Of a DNA stretch of 64,000 nt, positions 33,830-43,777 are shown one piece after another. The position numbers and the translations under genes are program-made. Below the pieces are notes generated by a model, which saw only the letters and a program-made list of their open reading frames with translations, searched no databases and was not told the DNA's origin. Positions within the stretch are counted from its first letter, which is position 1, and every line of letters begins with the position of its first letter. Location: assembly GCF_003330845.1 (NCBI RefSeq), contig NZ_CP026121.1, forward strand, positions 6,429,501 to 6,493,500, written 5' to 3'. Origin of the DNA: Streptomyces sp. Go-475 (lineage in GTDB: Bacteria > Actinomycetota > Actinomycetes > Streptomycetales > Streptomycetaceae).

Positions 33830-34451
33830 ATGCCTCTCATTCCCGAGGAGCCTCAGATTCACGAGAGTGCCCAGGGTCCCCGCGCCACTCCGGCCAGCGG
33901 CCGCACCGCGCCGACCCCTCGCCCCGTACCCGGCCCCCGTCCCGCGGCTCCGTCGCGTCCCGGTCGTCCCGGCCCTCTCCGGCCGACGCCGCCGGTGCAA
34001 CGTACGCCGCGTGAGGTGGCCGCCGCCAAGCCCGGCCCGTCGAGTGCCGCCCCTGCGACCACCCCGCAGATCCAGCCTGATCCCGGCTTCCGTCGAGGGC
34101 GCGCTCGACGCCGCCGAGGAGGCCGTGGACCTGCTGCTGGACTCCGGTCGCGCACCCGGCGACGTCCTGGTGATCACGACCGGCGAACAGCACCCGTGGG
34201 CCGCCCACGAGCTGTCCTTCGGCGAAACCTCCTACTGGGCCCAGCACGACGCCGGAGACGACGTCTTCTACACGGACGCCACCGTCGCGGCCCGCGCCGC
34301 GTCGCGCCCCGTGGTCGTGGTCGCCGTCAACGGCGGTACCGAGGCCGCAGCCGCGAGCGCCCTGTCCCTGGCCCACTCCCGGGCCGGCGCCCTGCTGATC
34401 GTCTGCGGTGATCCGCAGCGGATCAACTCGGTGCTGGGCGCCGGCGTCTGA
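33830..34451 (+). pseudogene. UvrD-C-like domain protein, frameshifted
   Basis: Two overlapping frames together make one protein of about 206 residues. The first, from ATG 33830 (MPLIPEEPQIHESAQGPRAT, then a Pro-rich stretch), runs to AAPATTPQIQ; the second continues as LIPASVEGALDAAEEAVDLL ... GDVLVITTGEQHPWAAHEL ... VVVVAVNGGTEAAAASALSL AHSRAGALLIVCGDPQRINS. Dropping one c near 34076-34077 joins them. The second part resembles the C-terminal end of UvrD-like helicases (VNG ... SRA ... VCGD). Either a real frameshift mutation or a sequencing error; an aaatatc AT-rich stretch just before ATG 33830 marks the promoter. Confidence 0.65.
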
Positions 34452-34914
34452 GCCGGTTCCGCAGCGCCCGGCAGGGCGCTGGGAGTTGACTTCGGACGCC
34501 GCTTCAGCGGGTTCCCGCACGGTGGGCGGTTCGGCGTGCCCGAGGACCGGTGCCACCGGGCTGCGTACTGGTTTGCGAGTTCGAGAGGCGCGGTCTGCTG
34601 CCCTGGCCGGGTCGGAGCACACGCGGACTCATCAGGGGCCGCTCTGCGGGCGCGAGAACTGCCGGTCGGGCGTACCTCGTTTGAGGCGGGTCCTGGCCCG
34701 GGCGCAGCTCGTGGAGGTCACTACGACCATCGGTCCATGCCCCGGGAAGTGCTCGGCGCGGTCGCCTGCGACCGTCGGACCGAGGGCCGGGGGAAGGCTC
34801 GGGCCGCTCGCTGCGACCGCCCCGGCGTCGATCGTGGGTGCCGTACGGCTATGGGGCCGTACGGCCATTGGGCAGGGCCCTGGGGTTGCGCCGTGACGCG
34901 GTCCGTCCCGAGTC
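34452..34914. other. intergenic region between convergent genes
   Basis: 463 bp between the frameshifted gene and a minus-strand gene. No supported coding region, tRNA or strong hairpin is visible. Confidence 0.5.
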
Positions 34915-35529
34915 TCAGCGTGCCGCCGCCGCGCGGCGCAGGACCTCGGAGGCGGCGCCACCGGTGCGCGGCGGCGGTGGCGGTGCCTCCGAGGTGTCGA
35001 ACGGCTCCGGTGCCGAGCCCGAGTGAGGACGGCGTCCGCCCCGGCCCTCGCCGAGGACCTGCCAGCCGTCACGGGTCAGCGTGATGTACGCCCCGCAGCG
35101 CAGCCCGTGCAGGGTGCAGGCGTCGCGCAGCCCCCACATCCACGCGCCGTCCTCCTCCGTCCAGCGGGCATCGCCCTCGCGGCAGTAGAGCAGCACCGCG
35201 GTGCGCACCGGTGTGCGGCGCCGCAGATCGTGCGGGATGACCCGGCGGAGCTGGGCCAGCAGCACGTTGCGGAACATCCAGCCGTCGGCCGGGGCCGGGC
35301 GGCGGACGAACGAGGCGCTCGCCCGCAGCCGCTCGTCCGGGTCGAGCACGGCGATGACAGCGGTCGCCGGCTGCGGATGGTGCCGGGCGTGGAGTCCGCT
35401 GACCACCTCACGGGGGTTACGCAGCAGCGGGATCCCGGCGGCGGCCCATTCCGCGGGTTCGAGCAAGCGGTTGGCGGAAGCGGCGGACGTCGACGCCGCT
35501 GCCGAGGCCGGAGCGAATCCGAAGGTCAC
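34915..35529 (-). CDS. conserved Streptomyces protein of unknown function
   Basis: 204 residues. GTG 35529 is supported by gggagg 5 bases upstream on the minus strand. The N-terminus is Ala/Ser-rich (VTFGFAPASAAASTSAASAN); the centre (HHPQPATAVIAVLDPDERLR, GWMFRNVLLAQLRRVIPHDL, AVLLYCREGDARWTEEDGAW) looks globular and includes a TAVLLYCREGD strand-turn; the tail is Gly/Pro-rich and disordered. I do not recognise a catalytic domain; central part suggests a RadC/JAB-like or nuclease-like fold at most, which I do not claim. Lies between the UvrD-C-like gene and recQ. Confidence 0.6.
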   Translation of the reverse strand: MTFGFAPASAAASTSAASANRLLEPAEWAAAGIPLLRNPREVVSGLHARHHPQPATAVIAVLDPDERLRASASFVRRPAPADGWMFRNVLLAQLRRVIPHDLRRRTPVRTAVLLYCREGDARWTEEDGAWMWGLRDACTLHGLRCGAYITLTRDGWQVLGEGRGGRRPHSGSAPEPFDTSEAPPPPPRTGGAASEVLRRAAAAR

Positions 35530-35898
35530 GGTCCTCCCTTCGGCTACGCGCCCACACTGCGGGCGGGGTCGGATTCCTGGGAGCGCGCACCGCAGCGAAG
35601 CCCAGCCGGAGGAGCGGGCGTTCCGTGCGGGAGCGGACTTCAATTCTTCCTGTCGAACTTGAATGCGGCAACGAGCAATTGAGGCAGCCGACCGTTATCA
35701 GATGATGCGCGGCTAATATCCCCACCCCGTGCGCTGCCGGGCCACCCATGGGGCGTTCGAGCACGACACGTTCGTACGCCATGGGGGCATGCGGCGTCCA
35801 GAGTCGTGCGCAAGCGGGGAGGCGGCCGGTGTCCCGCACCCTGTGCCCGGCAGGGCACCGGCGGGTGGGAGTGGGACGGCCGCCGGCCGGCCATGCCG
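35530..35898. other. intergenic region between recQ end and the unknown gene start
   Basis: 369 bp. Includes a relatively AT-rich stretch (about 35640-35725) that should hold the promoter of the minus-strand unknown gene, and a dyad-rich tail behind recQ around 35876-35893 (gacggccgccggccggcc). No gene supported. Confidence 0.5.
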
Positions 35899-38073
35899 TC
35901 AGCCCTGGACGGCCAGCACCAGCGGCAACACCCCCTGCGCACCGGACCGTCGGAGCATGCGGGCCGCGACCGCCAGGGTCCAGCCGGTCTCCGTGTAGTC
36001 GTCCACGAGGAGGACCGGCCCGCCGGACTCGGCCAGGGCGGATGCCAGGGCGGGCGGCACGGCCAGGGCCCCGTCGAGCGCCTTGAGGCGCTGCGCGCTG
36101 TTGCTCCGGGACCCCGGGTGCGCGTCGCCCGTGTACTCGACGGTCCCCAGCAGCGGCAGCCGGCCGACGTCCGCGATGTGCGCCCCGAGGGATCGGATCA
36201 GTCGGGGCCGACTGCGGGAGGCGACCGTGACGACGCCGACCGGGCGGGGCTGGGCGTCCGGTCCGCCCGCAGCCCAGCCTCCGGGACCCTTGGCCCAGTC
36301 GGCCAGCACTTCCACGACGGCCTTCGCCACGTCGTCCGGCACGGATTCGTCGGGGGCCTGGGGGGCGAACATGGGCCGCAGCCGGTTGCCCCAGCCGATG
36401 TCCGACAGCCGCCCCAACGCGCGTCCCGGCGCGGCCTGTTCGCCGGCCGGGATGCGTCCCTTGAGGTCCACTCCGATCGCCGGCAGACCGGTGGGCCACA
36501 TCCGGCGGGGTTCCACCTCGACACCCGGCCGTCCCAGGTCCACGCGCGCGGCGTCGAGCGCCTCCTGGGACGTGTCCGCCGTGAAGCGCGGCCCCGCGCA
36601 GTTGTCGCAGCGACCGCACGGCTTGGCGGCCTCGTCGTCCAGCTGGCGCTGCAGGAACTCCATGCGGCAGTCCGCCGTCGACGCGTACGCGCGCATGGCC
36701 TGTTGCTCGGCCTCGCGCTGACGCGCCACCCAGGCGTACCGCTCGGCGTCGTACGTCCACTGCTGTCCGGTCGCGATCCAGCCGCCCTTGACCCGCTTGA
36801 CCGCCCCGTCCACGTCGAGGACCTTGAGCATGGTCTCCAGGCGGGAGCGGCGCAGCTCCACGAGGGGCTCCAGGGCAGGAAGGGACAGGGGTTTCTCCGC
36901 GTGCGCGAGGATGTCCAGCGTGCGACGCACCAGGTCTTCCGAGGGGAAGGCGAGCGACGCGAAGTACTTCCAGATCGCCTCGTCCTCCTTCCCCGGGAGC
37001 AGCAGTACCTCGGCGTGCTCCACACCCCGTCCCGCTCGGCCCACCTGCTGGTAGTAGGCGATGGGGGAGGAGGGCGAGCCGAGGTGCACCACGAACCCCA
37101 GGTCGGGCTTGTCGAAGCCCATGCCCAGCGCGGATGTCGCGACCAGCGCCTTCACCTTGTTGGCGAGGAGGTCCTCCTCGGCCTGCTGGCGGTCGGCGTT
37201 CTCCGTCTTGCCCGTGTACGACGCGACCGTGTGCCCGCGCTGCCGGAGGAAGGCGGTGACCTCTTCGGCGGCGGCCACGGTGAGCGTGTAGATGATCCCG
37301 GAACCCGGCAGTTCGTCCAGGTGCTCGGCGAGCCAGGCCATCCGGTGTGCGGCGTCCGACAGCCGCAGCACGCTCAGACTCAGGCTGTCCCGGTCCAGCG
37401 GACCCCGCAGCACCAAGGCGTCCGAGCTGCCGCCCGTGCCGAGTTGCTCCGCGACGTCGGCCGTCACGCGCGCGTTGGCCGTGGCCGTGGTCGCGAGCAC
37501 CGGCACACCGGGCGGGAGGTCGGCGAGCATCGTCCGCAGCCGGCGGTAGTCCGGCCGGAAGTCGTGGCCCCAGTCGGAGATGCAGTGGGCCTCGTCCACC
37601 ACCAGAAGCCCGGTGGCGGCCGCGAGCCGGGGCAGCACCTCGTCCCGGAAGTCCGGGTTGTTGAGCCGCTCGGGGCTCACCAGCAGGACGTCGACCTGAC
37701 CCGCGGCGATCTCGTCCTGGACGGCCTCCCACTCCTCGGTGTTGGAGGAGTTGATCGTCCGGGCGTGGATGCCGGCCCGCGCCGCTGCCTCGACCTGGTT
37801 CCGCATGAGCGCGAGCAGCGGGGACACGATCACGGTCGGGCCGCTGCCCCGCGCCCGCAGCAGCGAGGTCGCCACGAAATACACCGCGGACTTGCCCCAG
37901 CCCGTGCGCTGGACGACCAGCGCACGGCGTCTGTCGGCGACCAGCGCCTCGATGGCCCGCCACTGGTCCTCGCGCAGCCGGGCCGCTCCCGAGACGTCCC
38001 CGACGAGACGGGCGAGGACCGCGTCGGCCGCCGCCCTGAGATCCGCGTTGCTCGTGTGCTCCATGCGTTCCAT
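35899..38073 (-). CDS. recQ: RecQ-family ATP-dependent DNA helicase with C-terminal PRTase-like domain
   Basis: 724 residues (start ATG 38073; MEHTSN at 38064 is an alternative). Helicase motifs: [13 protein letters not shown] (motif 0), [16 protein letters not shown] (I), [20 protein letters not shown] (II, DEAH plus aromatic-rich loop), [10 protein letters not shown] (III), [11 protein letters not shown] (VI). The zinc-binding region reads [14 protein letters not shown]. After a linker with [20 protein letters not shown], the protein ends in [20 protein letters not shown], a PRPP-binding-loop motif typical of phosphoribosyltransferase folds. Instead of the HRDC domain of E. coli RecQ it thus carries a PRTase-like tail, as in other actinobacterial RecQ-like helicases. 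Divergent from the DUF4192 gene. Confidence 0.92.
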   Translation of the reverse strand: MERMEHTSNADLRAAADAVLARLVGDVSGAARLREDQWRAIEALVADRRRALVVQRTGWGKSAVYFVATSLLRARGSGPTVIVSPLLALMRNQVEAAARAGIHARTINSSNTEEWEAVQDEIAAGQVDVLLVSPERLNNPDFRDEVLPRLAAATGLLVVDEAHCISDWGHDFRPDYRRLRTMLADLPPGVPVLATTATANARVTADVAEQLGTGGSSDALVLRGPLDRDSLSLSVLRLSDAAHRMAWLAEHLDELPGSGIIYTLTVAAAEEVTAFLRQRGHTVASYTGKTENADRQQAEEDLLANKVKALVATSALGMGFDKPDLGFVVHLGSPSSPIAYYQQVGRAGRGVEHAEVLLLPGKEDEAIWKYFASLAFPSEDLVRRTLDILAHAEKPLSLPALEPLVELRRSRLETMLKVLDVDGAVKRVKGGWIATGQQWTYDAERYAWVARQREAEQQAMRAYASTADCRMEFLQRQLDDEAAKPCGRCDNCAGPRFTADTSQEALDAARVDLGRPGVEVEPRRMWPTGLPAIGVDLKGRIPAGEQAAPGRALGRLSDIGWGNRLRPMFAPQAPDESVPDDVAKAVVEVLADWAKGPGGWAAGGPDAQPRPVGVVTVASRSRPRLIRSLGAHIADVGRLPLLGTVEYTGDAHPGSRSNSAQRLKALDGALAVPPALASALAESGGPVLLVDDYTETGWTLAVAARMLRRSGAQGVLPLVLAVQG

Positions 38074-38143
38074 ACAACAGGACGGCACTGACAGCCGGAG
38101 CGGTGGACCGTGCGATCGGATGCCGTTCCGACCTCGAGTGACG

Positions 38144-38173
38144 TGTCCCTGATCGGAGTTATCCACAGGGACA
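38144..38173. promoter_or_regulatory. dyad with a perfect DnaA-box sequence between recQ and the DUF4192 gene
   Basis: tgtccctg (38144-38151) and cagggaca (38166-38173) form 8-bp inverted arms. Within it, ttatccaca (38159-38167) equals the classical DnaA box TTATCCACA; the usual Streptomyces form is TTGTCCACA. It sits in the divergent promoter region. Confidence 0.5.
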
Positions 38174-38207
38174 AGCGGAGGTTTGGATTCCGCGAGATCG
38201 TCTCCGC

Positions 38208-40196
38208 ATGACGAATCACAGCGAAGCGACTGGATCCTCCGAAAACGGCGACATCACCGGGCCTGAGGCGCGGGGCGGGCATGAGGAAAGCGGAGACGCG
38301 AGGCCGGGGAGCGACCCGGCCGGGCCGTACGCCCTCGGCCCCGCGTCCGACGGCCACGGCGGCGAGCACCAGGTCACCTTGCGCACCCCGGCCGAACTGG
38401 CCGACGCACTGCCGTATCTGCTCGGATACCGCCCCGAGGACAGCATCGTCCTGGTCGCCCTGCACGACAGGGACGGTCGAGGGCGGTTCGGGGGCCGGGC
38501 CCGGCTGGGCATCCCCGCGAACCCGGACGACTGGCCGTCCGCGGCCAGGCAACTGGCCCACGGCCTGGTGAAAGGCAGCGAGCGCCGAGGGGCCCGCCCC
38601 GAGTCGATGGTCGCCTTCCTGTGCCAGGAACCGGAGAAGGGCCAGTCCGGGCAGCAGGTGATGGAGCGGCTGAGGCCCCTGGCCCACAGGCTGCGCGTCG
38701 AGTGCGGATCCCTGGACGTGGTGGTGGTCGAGGCGTTGTGCATCTCGGAGGGCCGCTACTGGTCGTACTGCTGTGACAACGCGGCATGCTGCCCGCGTGA
38801 GGGAGCCCCCATGGGCCTGCCCGGTACGTCCGTGCTGGCCGCCGCGGCCACCTATGCGGGGATCCAGGTGCGCGGCACGCTGCGAGAGCTGCGGGCCCGG
38901 CTGCAGCCCTGGGAGAACGCCGCTGCCCTCCAGCAGGAAGCCGCCCTGGACACCGCCAGCATGGCGCTGGTCCCGAGAATCCTGGACGACGCGGGCCGCG
39001 CCGAGGTGGCCGACGAAACGCTGGAACTGGCCGGGAAGGTCCTGGACCGCTTCGCCGAGGCACAGCCCGTCTCAGGCGTGCTTCTGGCGGATCTCCGCGA
39101 CGACGAACTGCTCGGGCACGATGAGGCCGCCCGGTTGATCCTCGGCCTCCAGGACCGCGCGACCCGCGACCGAGCGGCCGAGTGGATGGAGGGCGACGAG
39201 GCCGCACGCGCCCTTCGCCTCTGGCGGACCCTGGCCCGCCGCTGCGTCGGGCCGTACGGCGAACACGCCGCCGCACCGCTCACGCTCGCCGGCTGGGTCG
39301 CCTGGTCCACCGGTGACGAGCTGGAGGCCCGGGAAGCCCTCGCCATGGCCCTGGGCGCCGATCCGGACTACCTCTTCGCCCGGCTGCTGCACCAGGCCTG
39401 CAACGACGGACTCGACCCCGAGTCGATCCGCACGTGCCTGCGAGCGGAGCGGGAAGGCCGTGGGCGCGCGGTGACCGACGGCTCGGAAGCGGGCGTGGAC
39501 GGAACCGCATCGCGCTCGGACGGCTCCGCCACTCAGGAGGGCGGCTCGGTCGCTCGGGAGGACGGCGCCGAGGGTCGGGCGAATGGCGCCGATGCTCGGC
39601 AGGGCGGCGCCGAGGCTCGGGCAATCGGCAGCGCCACACGAGCGCTCGGCACCGAGCCTCGGGCGGACGGCTCCGCCACTCGGCAGGACGGCACCGAGGC
39701 TCGGACCACCGGCAGCGCCACACGAGTGCCCGGCACCGACACTTCACCGGTCGGCCTTGAGGCACAGGCAGACGGCGACCAAGCCGCCAGGCGCGGGACA
39801 GCCCTGCCCGAACTGGAGCCGCACCCCGAGCCGCACCCCGACCCCCGCACTGAGCCCCAGTCCCAGCCCTCACCCGCGGCGGTGCCCTCGCGCCGTCGAC
39901 GCCGCTCCCGGCCCGCCGGTGCCTCCGGCGGTGCCCCTGCCCGTGCCCGGGCGGCAGGCCCTGACCCGAGCACGCGGCCGTCCCACCGGCGTACGCCGAC
40001 GGGTACCACGCGCCCTGCCGGTGCTGCTGAAGCGCAAACGCGCCCCGGGCGTGCCACGCCGGCGGGTTCGGCGGGATCCAAGACGGCGCGCACAGGAGAT
40101 ACGCGTGCGCGTGCGGCGCGCAAGGCGGCCATGCCCTGCACGGACACCGGGCGGGAAGGTGGGCAGTCCGGCCGCAGCGCGGAGGGGGAGGAGTGA
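38208..40196 (+). CDS. DUF4192 domain-containing protein with repeat tail
   Basis: 662 residues. The DUF4192 domain occupies about residues 50-420: [51 protein letters not shown] with [10 protein letters not shown], and [15 protein letters not shown]. This actinobacterial domain is of unknown function. The C-terminal ~240 residues are low complexity: about eight degenerate ten-residue units ([17 protein letters not shown]) encoded by a minisatellite at 39480-39740, then Pro/Arg-rich sequence. ATG 38208. Divergent from recQ across a 134-bp gap. Confidence 0.82.
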   Translation: MTNHSEATGSSENGDITGPEARGGHEESGDARPGSDPAGPYALGPASDGHGGEHQVTLRTPAELADALPYLLGYRPEDSIVLVALHDRDGRGRFGGRARLGIPANPDDWPSAARQLAHGLVKGSERRGARPESMVAFLCQEPEKGQSGQQVMERLRPLAHRLRVECGSLDVVVVEALCISEGRYWSYCCDNAACCPREGAPMGLPGTSVLAAAATYAGIQVRGTLRELRARLQPWENAAALQQEAALDTASMALVPRILDDAGRAEVADETLELAGKVLDRFAEAQPVSGVLLADLRDDELLGHDEAARLILGLQDRATRDRAAEWMEGDEAARALRLWRTLARRCVGPYGEHAAAPLTLAGWVAWSTGDELEAREALAMALGADPDYLFARLLHQACNDGLDPESIRTCLRAEREGRGRAVTDGSEAGVDGTASRSDGSATQEGGSVAREDGAEGRANGADARQGGAEARAIGSATRALGTEPRADGSATRQDGTEARTTGSATRVPGTDTSPVGLEAQADGDQAARRGTALPELEPHPEPHPDPRTEPQSQPSPAAVPSRRRRRSRPAGASGGAPARARAAGPDPSTRPSHRRTPTGTTRPAGAAEAQTRPGRATPAGSAGSKTARTGDTRARAARKAAMPCTDTGREGGQSGRSAEGEE

Positions 40197-40387
40197 GGAT
40201 CCGCCCGGCGGCCGGGAGGCACAGGGGGCAGGTGCACGGGCGTGACTCGGAGGACGTCCACACCGTTCACCTGAGTGGCGGAACGGCTGGACGGGCCGTG
40301 ACGCCGCACTGCCCCTGCCCCGTCGGAGCCCTCCGGCACCGGCGCCGAACTCGATCGAGGCGCACAGAGCGCAGAGGAAGCCTTCCC

Positions 40388-42748
40388 ATGCAACAGCCGA
40401 CTCCGCCCTCCGCCGCCGACGACCGCCGTTCCTCGGACGTACCCCCGCCGCCCCTCCGGCCAAGCCGTGACCTGACCGGGTCCGGCATTCCACGGCCGGG
40501 GGCCCAGGATGTCGCTCCGCGACCGGCAGCCCGGGGCGACGGTTTCGGTCCCAGGTTCCCTGGAGGCACCTCGCCGGCCGCACCTGCCTCGCCCGGCTCA
40601 GCGCCCCCGGGGTCGGACCCACGACCGCCCGACCCGCCAGGCCCGGACCGTCCCTCTGCCCGATGGGCGACCCAGAGCCGTCGCCCCGGTCTTCCCCCTG
40701 GTCGCGGCTCGGCCTCGCCGCCACCTGCCCAGGGCAGGCCTCCATCGCCCCCGGGGCAGGCGCCCCCGCCCCGGGGTGCCACGATCCCCGGGCTGCGCTG
40801 GTCCGCCGACCTGCCGCCCGCCCACACCGTGCTGATCTGTGTCGCCCTCCCCGGCCTGGCCATCTCGACGGAGGAAGGGCAGATGACCGGCCGGGGTCTC
40901 GAAGGGTTCTATCGCGCCGGCCGACGGGTGCTCTCCCGGTGCGAGATCCGCGTGGCCGGGCGGGAACCCCTCCCAGTCCAGGCACGGATGGCCACGGCCG
41001 ACCGCGCCAGGTTCGTGGGCACGCTCCGCACCTCCCCGCAGGCCGGCCCCGACCCGGACGTGCTCGTGGAACGTAACCGGTACGCGGACGGCACGGAGCG
41101 GATCACCCTGCACAGCGCGGCTCCCCGGCCGCTGCGCCTGCCGGTCGAGGTGTCCCTGGGCACGGACCTGGCCGACCTCGAGGCGATCGCCTCCGGCAGC
41201 GCGGGCCCCGAACTCCCCGCCAGCGTCCACGACTCCGGCCTGCGCTGGTCCTGCGCCACCGGCAACGCGTCCGTCACGGCCGCGCCGCCTCCCTCGGACG
41301 CCCTGGCCTCGGCCGGGCTGCTGCGGTGGGAGCTCGACCTGCCGCCCGGAGGGAGCAGAAGCGTCGAACTGAGGGTGCGGCCGGACGGAGCGGGGCCCCT
41401 GCGAGCCGTGGGCCGCGCGGCGACCAGCCCCCTCGCCGCGGCACGCGCGGAAGGCGACGATCTCAGAGTCCCCGCGCTGCTACGGACCAGCATTGAGGAC
41501 CTCCAGGCCCTCTTGCTGCGCGACGCCGCGAACCCCGCCGACACCCACCTCGCCGCCGGGGCACCCTGGCGCTGCGGACTGGCCCCCGCCGACGCGCTCG
41601 TCGCCGCCCGGATGGCCCTGCCCCTCGGCACCGGCCTCGCCGCGGGGACCCTGCGCATTCTCGCCCGGACCCAAATCACGGGAGGACCGCAGTCCGGGAT
41701 GATCCCCGGCCCGAGACGGGACGCCGGGCCGCACCTTCCGCCCCAGTGCACCGGTACCGAAGCCACGCTGCTCTTCCCGGCACTGCTCGGAGAGGCCCGC
41801 CGCTGGGGCCTCTCCGAGCAGGAGACGGAGGAACTGCTGCCCGCCGCCGAGCGCTGCCTGACCTGGCTGCGGACCACCGCGGGTGACGGCACCTACCTGC
41901 GCGACCCGCAACGCGGCGGGCCCGTCCGCTGCGAGACACAAGCCCACGCCCACCGCGCCGCACTGCTCGGCGCCGATCTGCTGGACGCCTGCGGACGCAC
42001 AGGGGGGACAGCGCTCCGGCAGTGGGCGCAGGAATTACGGACCGCCTTCCGGAAGGACTTCTGGGTCGATGACCTCGGAGGCGGCCGGCCTGCCGTGGCC
42101 CGTGCCCCGGACGGCAGACCCGTGCCCCACCTGGGCGCGGCCGCCGTGCACCTGCTCGACACCGGCTTGCTGGGCGGGGGTGCGTCGGCACCCGGTCTGC
42201 TCGACAAGGTTCAAACGGAGCACCTCGCCCGGCTGCTCGGCAGCCCGGTCATGGACTCGGGCTGGGGTCTGCGCGGTCTGGGCGCGAAGGAAGCGGGATA
42301 CAACCCGTTCGGCCACCGCGCCGGGGCCGTACGGGTCCAGGAGACGGCACTCGCCGTCGCGGGTCTGGCCGCCGCGGGCTACGAGAAGGAGGCGAGTTCG
42401 CTGCTGCGCGGCGTCCTCGCAGCAGCCGAAGCCTTCGGCCACCGCATGCCCGAGATGTACGCGGGAGAACAGCGCACGGAGGGGAGCGCCCCCCTCCCGC
42501 ACCCGGCGGCCTGCCGCCCGGCGGCCACGTCGGCGGCCGCCGGAGTCCTGCTGCTGACCGCGCTGGCCGGCATCCGCCCCGACGCCCCGGCGGGGACGGT
42601 CACCCTGCGCCCCGTGCGCAGCGCCCCGCTGGGCGAGATCGGCCTCATGGGGCTGCGGGTGGCGGGAGCACCCTTCTCCGTGCGGGTCAGCCGACTCGGC
42701 CTCGCCATGGTCGAGGAGGCAGCCGACGGGCTGCAATTGGGGGTGTGA
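40388..42748 (+). CDS. glycogen-debranching N-terminal-domain protein (amylo-1,6-glucosidase-like)
   Basis: 786 residues from ATG 40388, which has gaggaag upstream. The first ~130 residues are Pro-rich and disordered. Then a GDE_N_bis-type beta-sandwich (HTVLICVALPGLAISTEEGQ, GLEGFYRAGRRVLSRCEIRV, LVERNRYADGTERITLH) and a C-terminal (alpha/alpha)6-barrel-like part (PAERCLTWLRTTAG-like, RCETQAHAHRAALLGADLLD, RKDFWVDDLGGG, PVMDSGWGLRGLGAKEAGYN PFGHRAGAVRV). Such proteins are annotated as glycogen debranching or trehalose-like enzymes. Catalytic acids cannot be assigned by eye. It is followed by the Nudix regulator. Confidence 0.75.
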   Translation: MQQPTPPSAADDRRSSDVPPPPLRPSRDLTGSGIPRPGAQDVAPRPAARGDGFGPRFPGGTSPAAPASPGSAPPGSDPRPPDPPGPDRPSARWATQSRRPGLPPGRGSASPPPAQGRPPSPPGQAPPPRGATIPGLRWSADLPPAHTVLICVALPGLAISTEEGQMTGRGLEGFYRAGRRVLSRCEIRVAGREPLPVQARMATADRARFVGTLRTSPQAGPDPDVLVERNRYADGTERITLHSAAPRPLRLPVEVSLGTDLADLEAIASGSAGPELPASVHDSGLRWSCATGNASVTAAPPPSDALASAGLLRWELDLPPGGSRSVELRVRPDGAGPLRAVGRAATSPLAAARAEGDDLRVPALLRTSIEDLQALLLRDAANPADTHLAAGAPWRCGLAPADALVAARMALPLGTGLAAGTLRILARTQITGGPQSGMIPGPRRDAGPHLPPQCTGTEATLLFPALLGEARRWGLSEQETEELLPAAERCLTWLRTTAGDGTYLRDPQRGGPVRCETQAHAHRAALLGADLLDACGRTGGTALRQWAQELRTAFRKDFWVDDLGGGRPAVARAPDGRPVPHLGAAAVHLLDTGLLGGGASAPGLLDKVQTEHLARLLGSPVMDSGWGLRGLGAKEAGYNPFGHRAGAVRVQETALAVAGLAAAGYEKEASSLLRGVLAAAEAFGHRMPEMYAGEQRTEGSAPLPHPAACRPAATSAAAGVLLLTALAGIRPDAPAGTVTLRPVRSAPLGEIGLMGLRVAGAPFSVRVSRLGLAMVEEAADGLQLGV

Positions 42749-42847
42749 CCTGGCACGACCGACCACCGCCGGATGACCGGGCCCCGACACCGCAGCTCGT
42801 ACCGCACCGAAGTGGATCAGTAAGCGAAGCGACGCCGAAGGGAGTGT

Positions 42848-42868
42848 TTATCGTCAGGCAGACGACTA
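42848..42868 (+). promoter_or_regulatory. palindrome upstream of the Nudix-HTH gene (candidate autoregulatory operator)
   Basis: A dyad ttatcgtc-aggca-gacgacta lies 11 bp before ATG 42879; tcgtc/gacga pair perfectly and the flanks partly. tcgtc...gacga symmetry next to an NrtR-like gene suggests an operator. No binding evidence. Confidence 0.5.
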
Positions 42869-42878
42869 TGATCGCGGC

Positions 42879-43637
42879 ATGCCCTACGACCCGTCAGCCT
42901 TTCCGCCCTTCGCCGTCACCGTGGACCTGGTCGTGCTGACCGTGCGCCGCCATGCCCTGTGCGCGCTGGCGGTACGCAGGGGGGAACCGCCGTTCCAGGG
43001 GCGCTGGGCGCTCCCCGGCGGCTTCGTACGGGCCGATGAGGACTTGGCGCAGGCCGCGGCACGCGAGCTGGCCGAGGAGACCGGACTGCGGGTCCACGAC
43101 CCGTCCGTCCCCGCGCAGGACAACGGCGCACATCTGGAGCAGCTCGCCACCTACGGCGACCCCAAGCGGGACCCCAGGATGCGGGTCGTCAGTGTCGCCC
43201 ACCTCGCCCTCGCTCCCGACCTGCCCGCGCCCAAGGCGGGCGGCGACGCCAGCAACGCGCGCTGGGCCCCCGTCGAGGAACTGCTGCAGCAGGGCGGCTA
43301 CGGGCGGGACGCCGAGCCGGTCGCGCCGCTCGCCTTCGACCACGCGCAGATCCTGGCCGACGGCGTGGAGCGCGCTCGTTCCAAGATCGAGTACTCGTCG
43401 CTGGCCACCGCCTTCTGCCCGCCCGAGTTCACCGTCGGAGAGCTGCGCCGCGTCTACGAGGCGGTCTGGGGCGTGGCGCTCGACCCGCGCAACTTCCATC
43501 GCAAGGTCACGGGCACCCCGGGCTTCCTCGTCCCCACCGGTGGGACGACCACACGCCAGGGCGGCCGCCCGGCGCAGCTCTTCCGTGCCGGTGGCGCGAC
43601 TCTGCTCAACCCCCCGATGCTGCGCCCCGAGGTGTGA
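42879..43637 (+). CDS. NrtR-like Nudix-domain transcriptional regulator
   Basis: 252 residues. The N-terminal Nudix domain has an intact Nudix box (GGFVRADEDLAQAAARELAE then ETGL), so hydrolase chemistry on ADP-ribose-like compounds may be retained. The C-terminal ~80 residues (TAFCPPEFTVGELRRVYEAV WGVALDPRNFHRKV ... GRPAQLFRAG) form the winged-helix DNA-binding domain of NrtR-type regulators, which control NAD or sugar metabolism in response to ADP-ribose-type ligands. ATG 42879. A palindrome immediately upstream supports autoregulation. No NAD genes are adjacent; the debranching-like gene precedes it. Confidence 0.82.
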   Translation: MPYDPSAFPPFAVTVDLVVLTVRRHALCALAVRRGEPPFQGRWALPGGFVRADEDLAQAAARELAEETGLRVHDPSVPAQDNGAHLEQLATYGDPKRDPRMRVVSVAHLALAPDLPAPKAGGDASNARWAPVEELLQQGGYGRDAEPVAPLAFDHAQILADGVERARSKIEYSSLATAFCPPEFTVGELRRVYEAVWGVALDPRNFHRKVTGTPGFLVPTGGTTTRQGGRPAQLFRAGGATLLNPPMLRPEV

Positions 43638-43777
43638 CCGGCGGCCCCAGCGAGGGCGCGATCGTCGCCAGGTCCGGAACGCGATCGGCCCGCAGTTCCG
43701 GCAAGGCATCGTCGCTGTACCCGAGATAGGCCTTGGGGTGCCCGAAAAACCGGACATAGCACGCTATCTTGCTTCGG

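Noticed and set aside
34560..34640. tRNA-like stretch (gagttcgagaggcgc)
   Set aside because: No cloverleaf with acceptor and D arms can be drawn; only a T-loop-like string.
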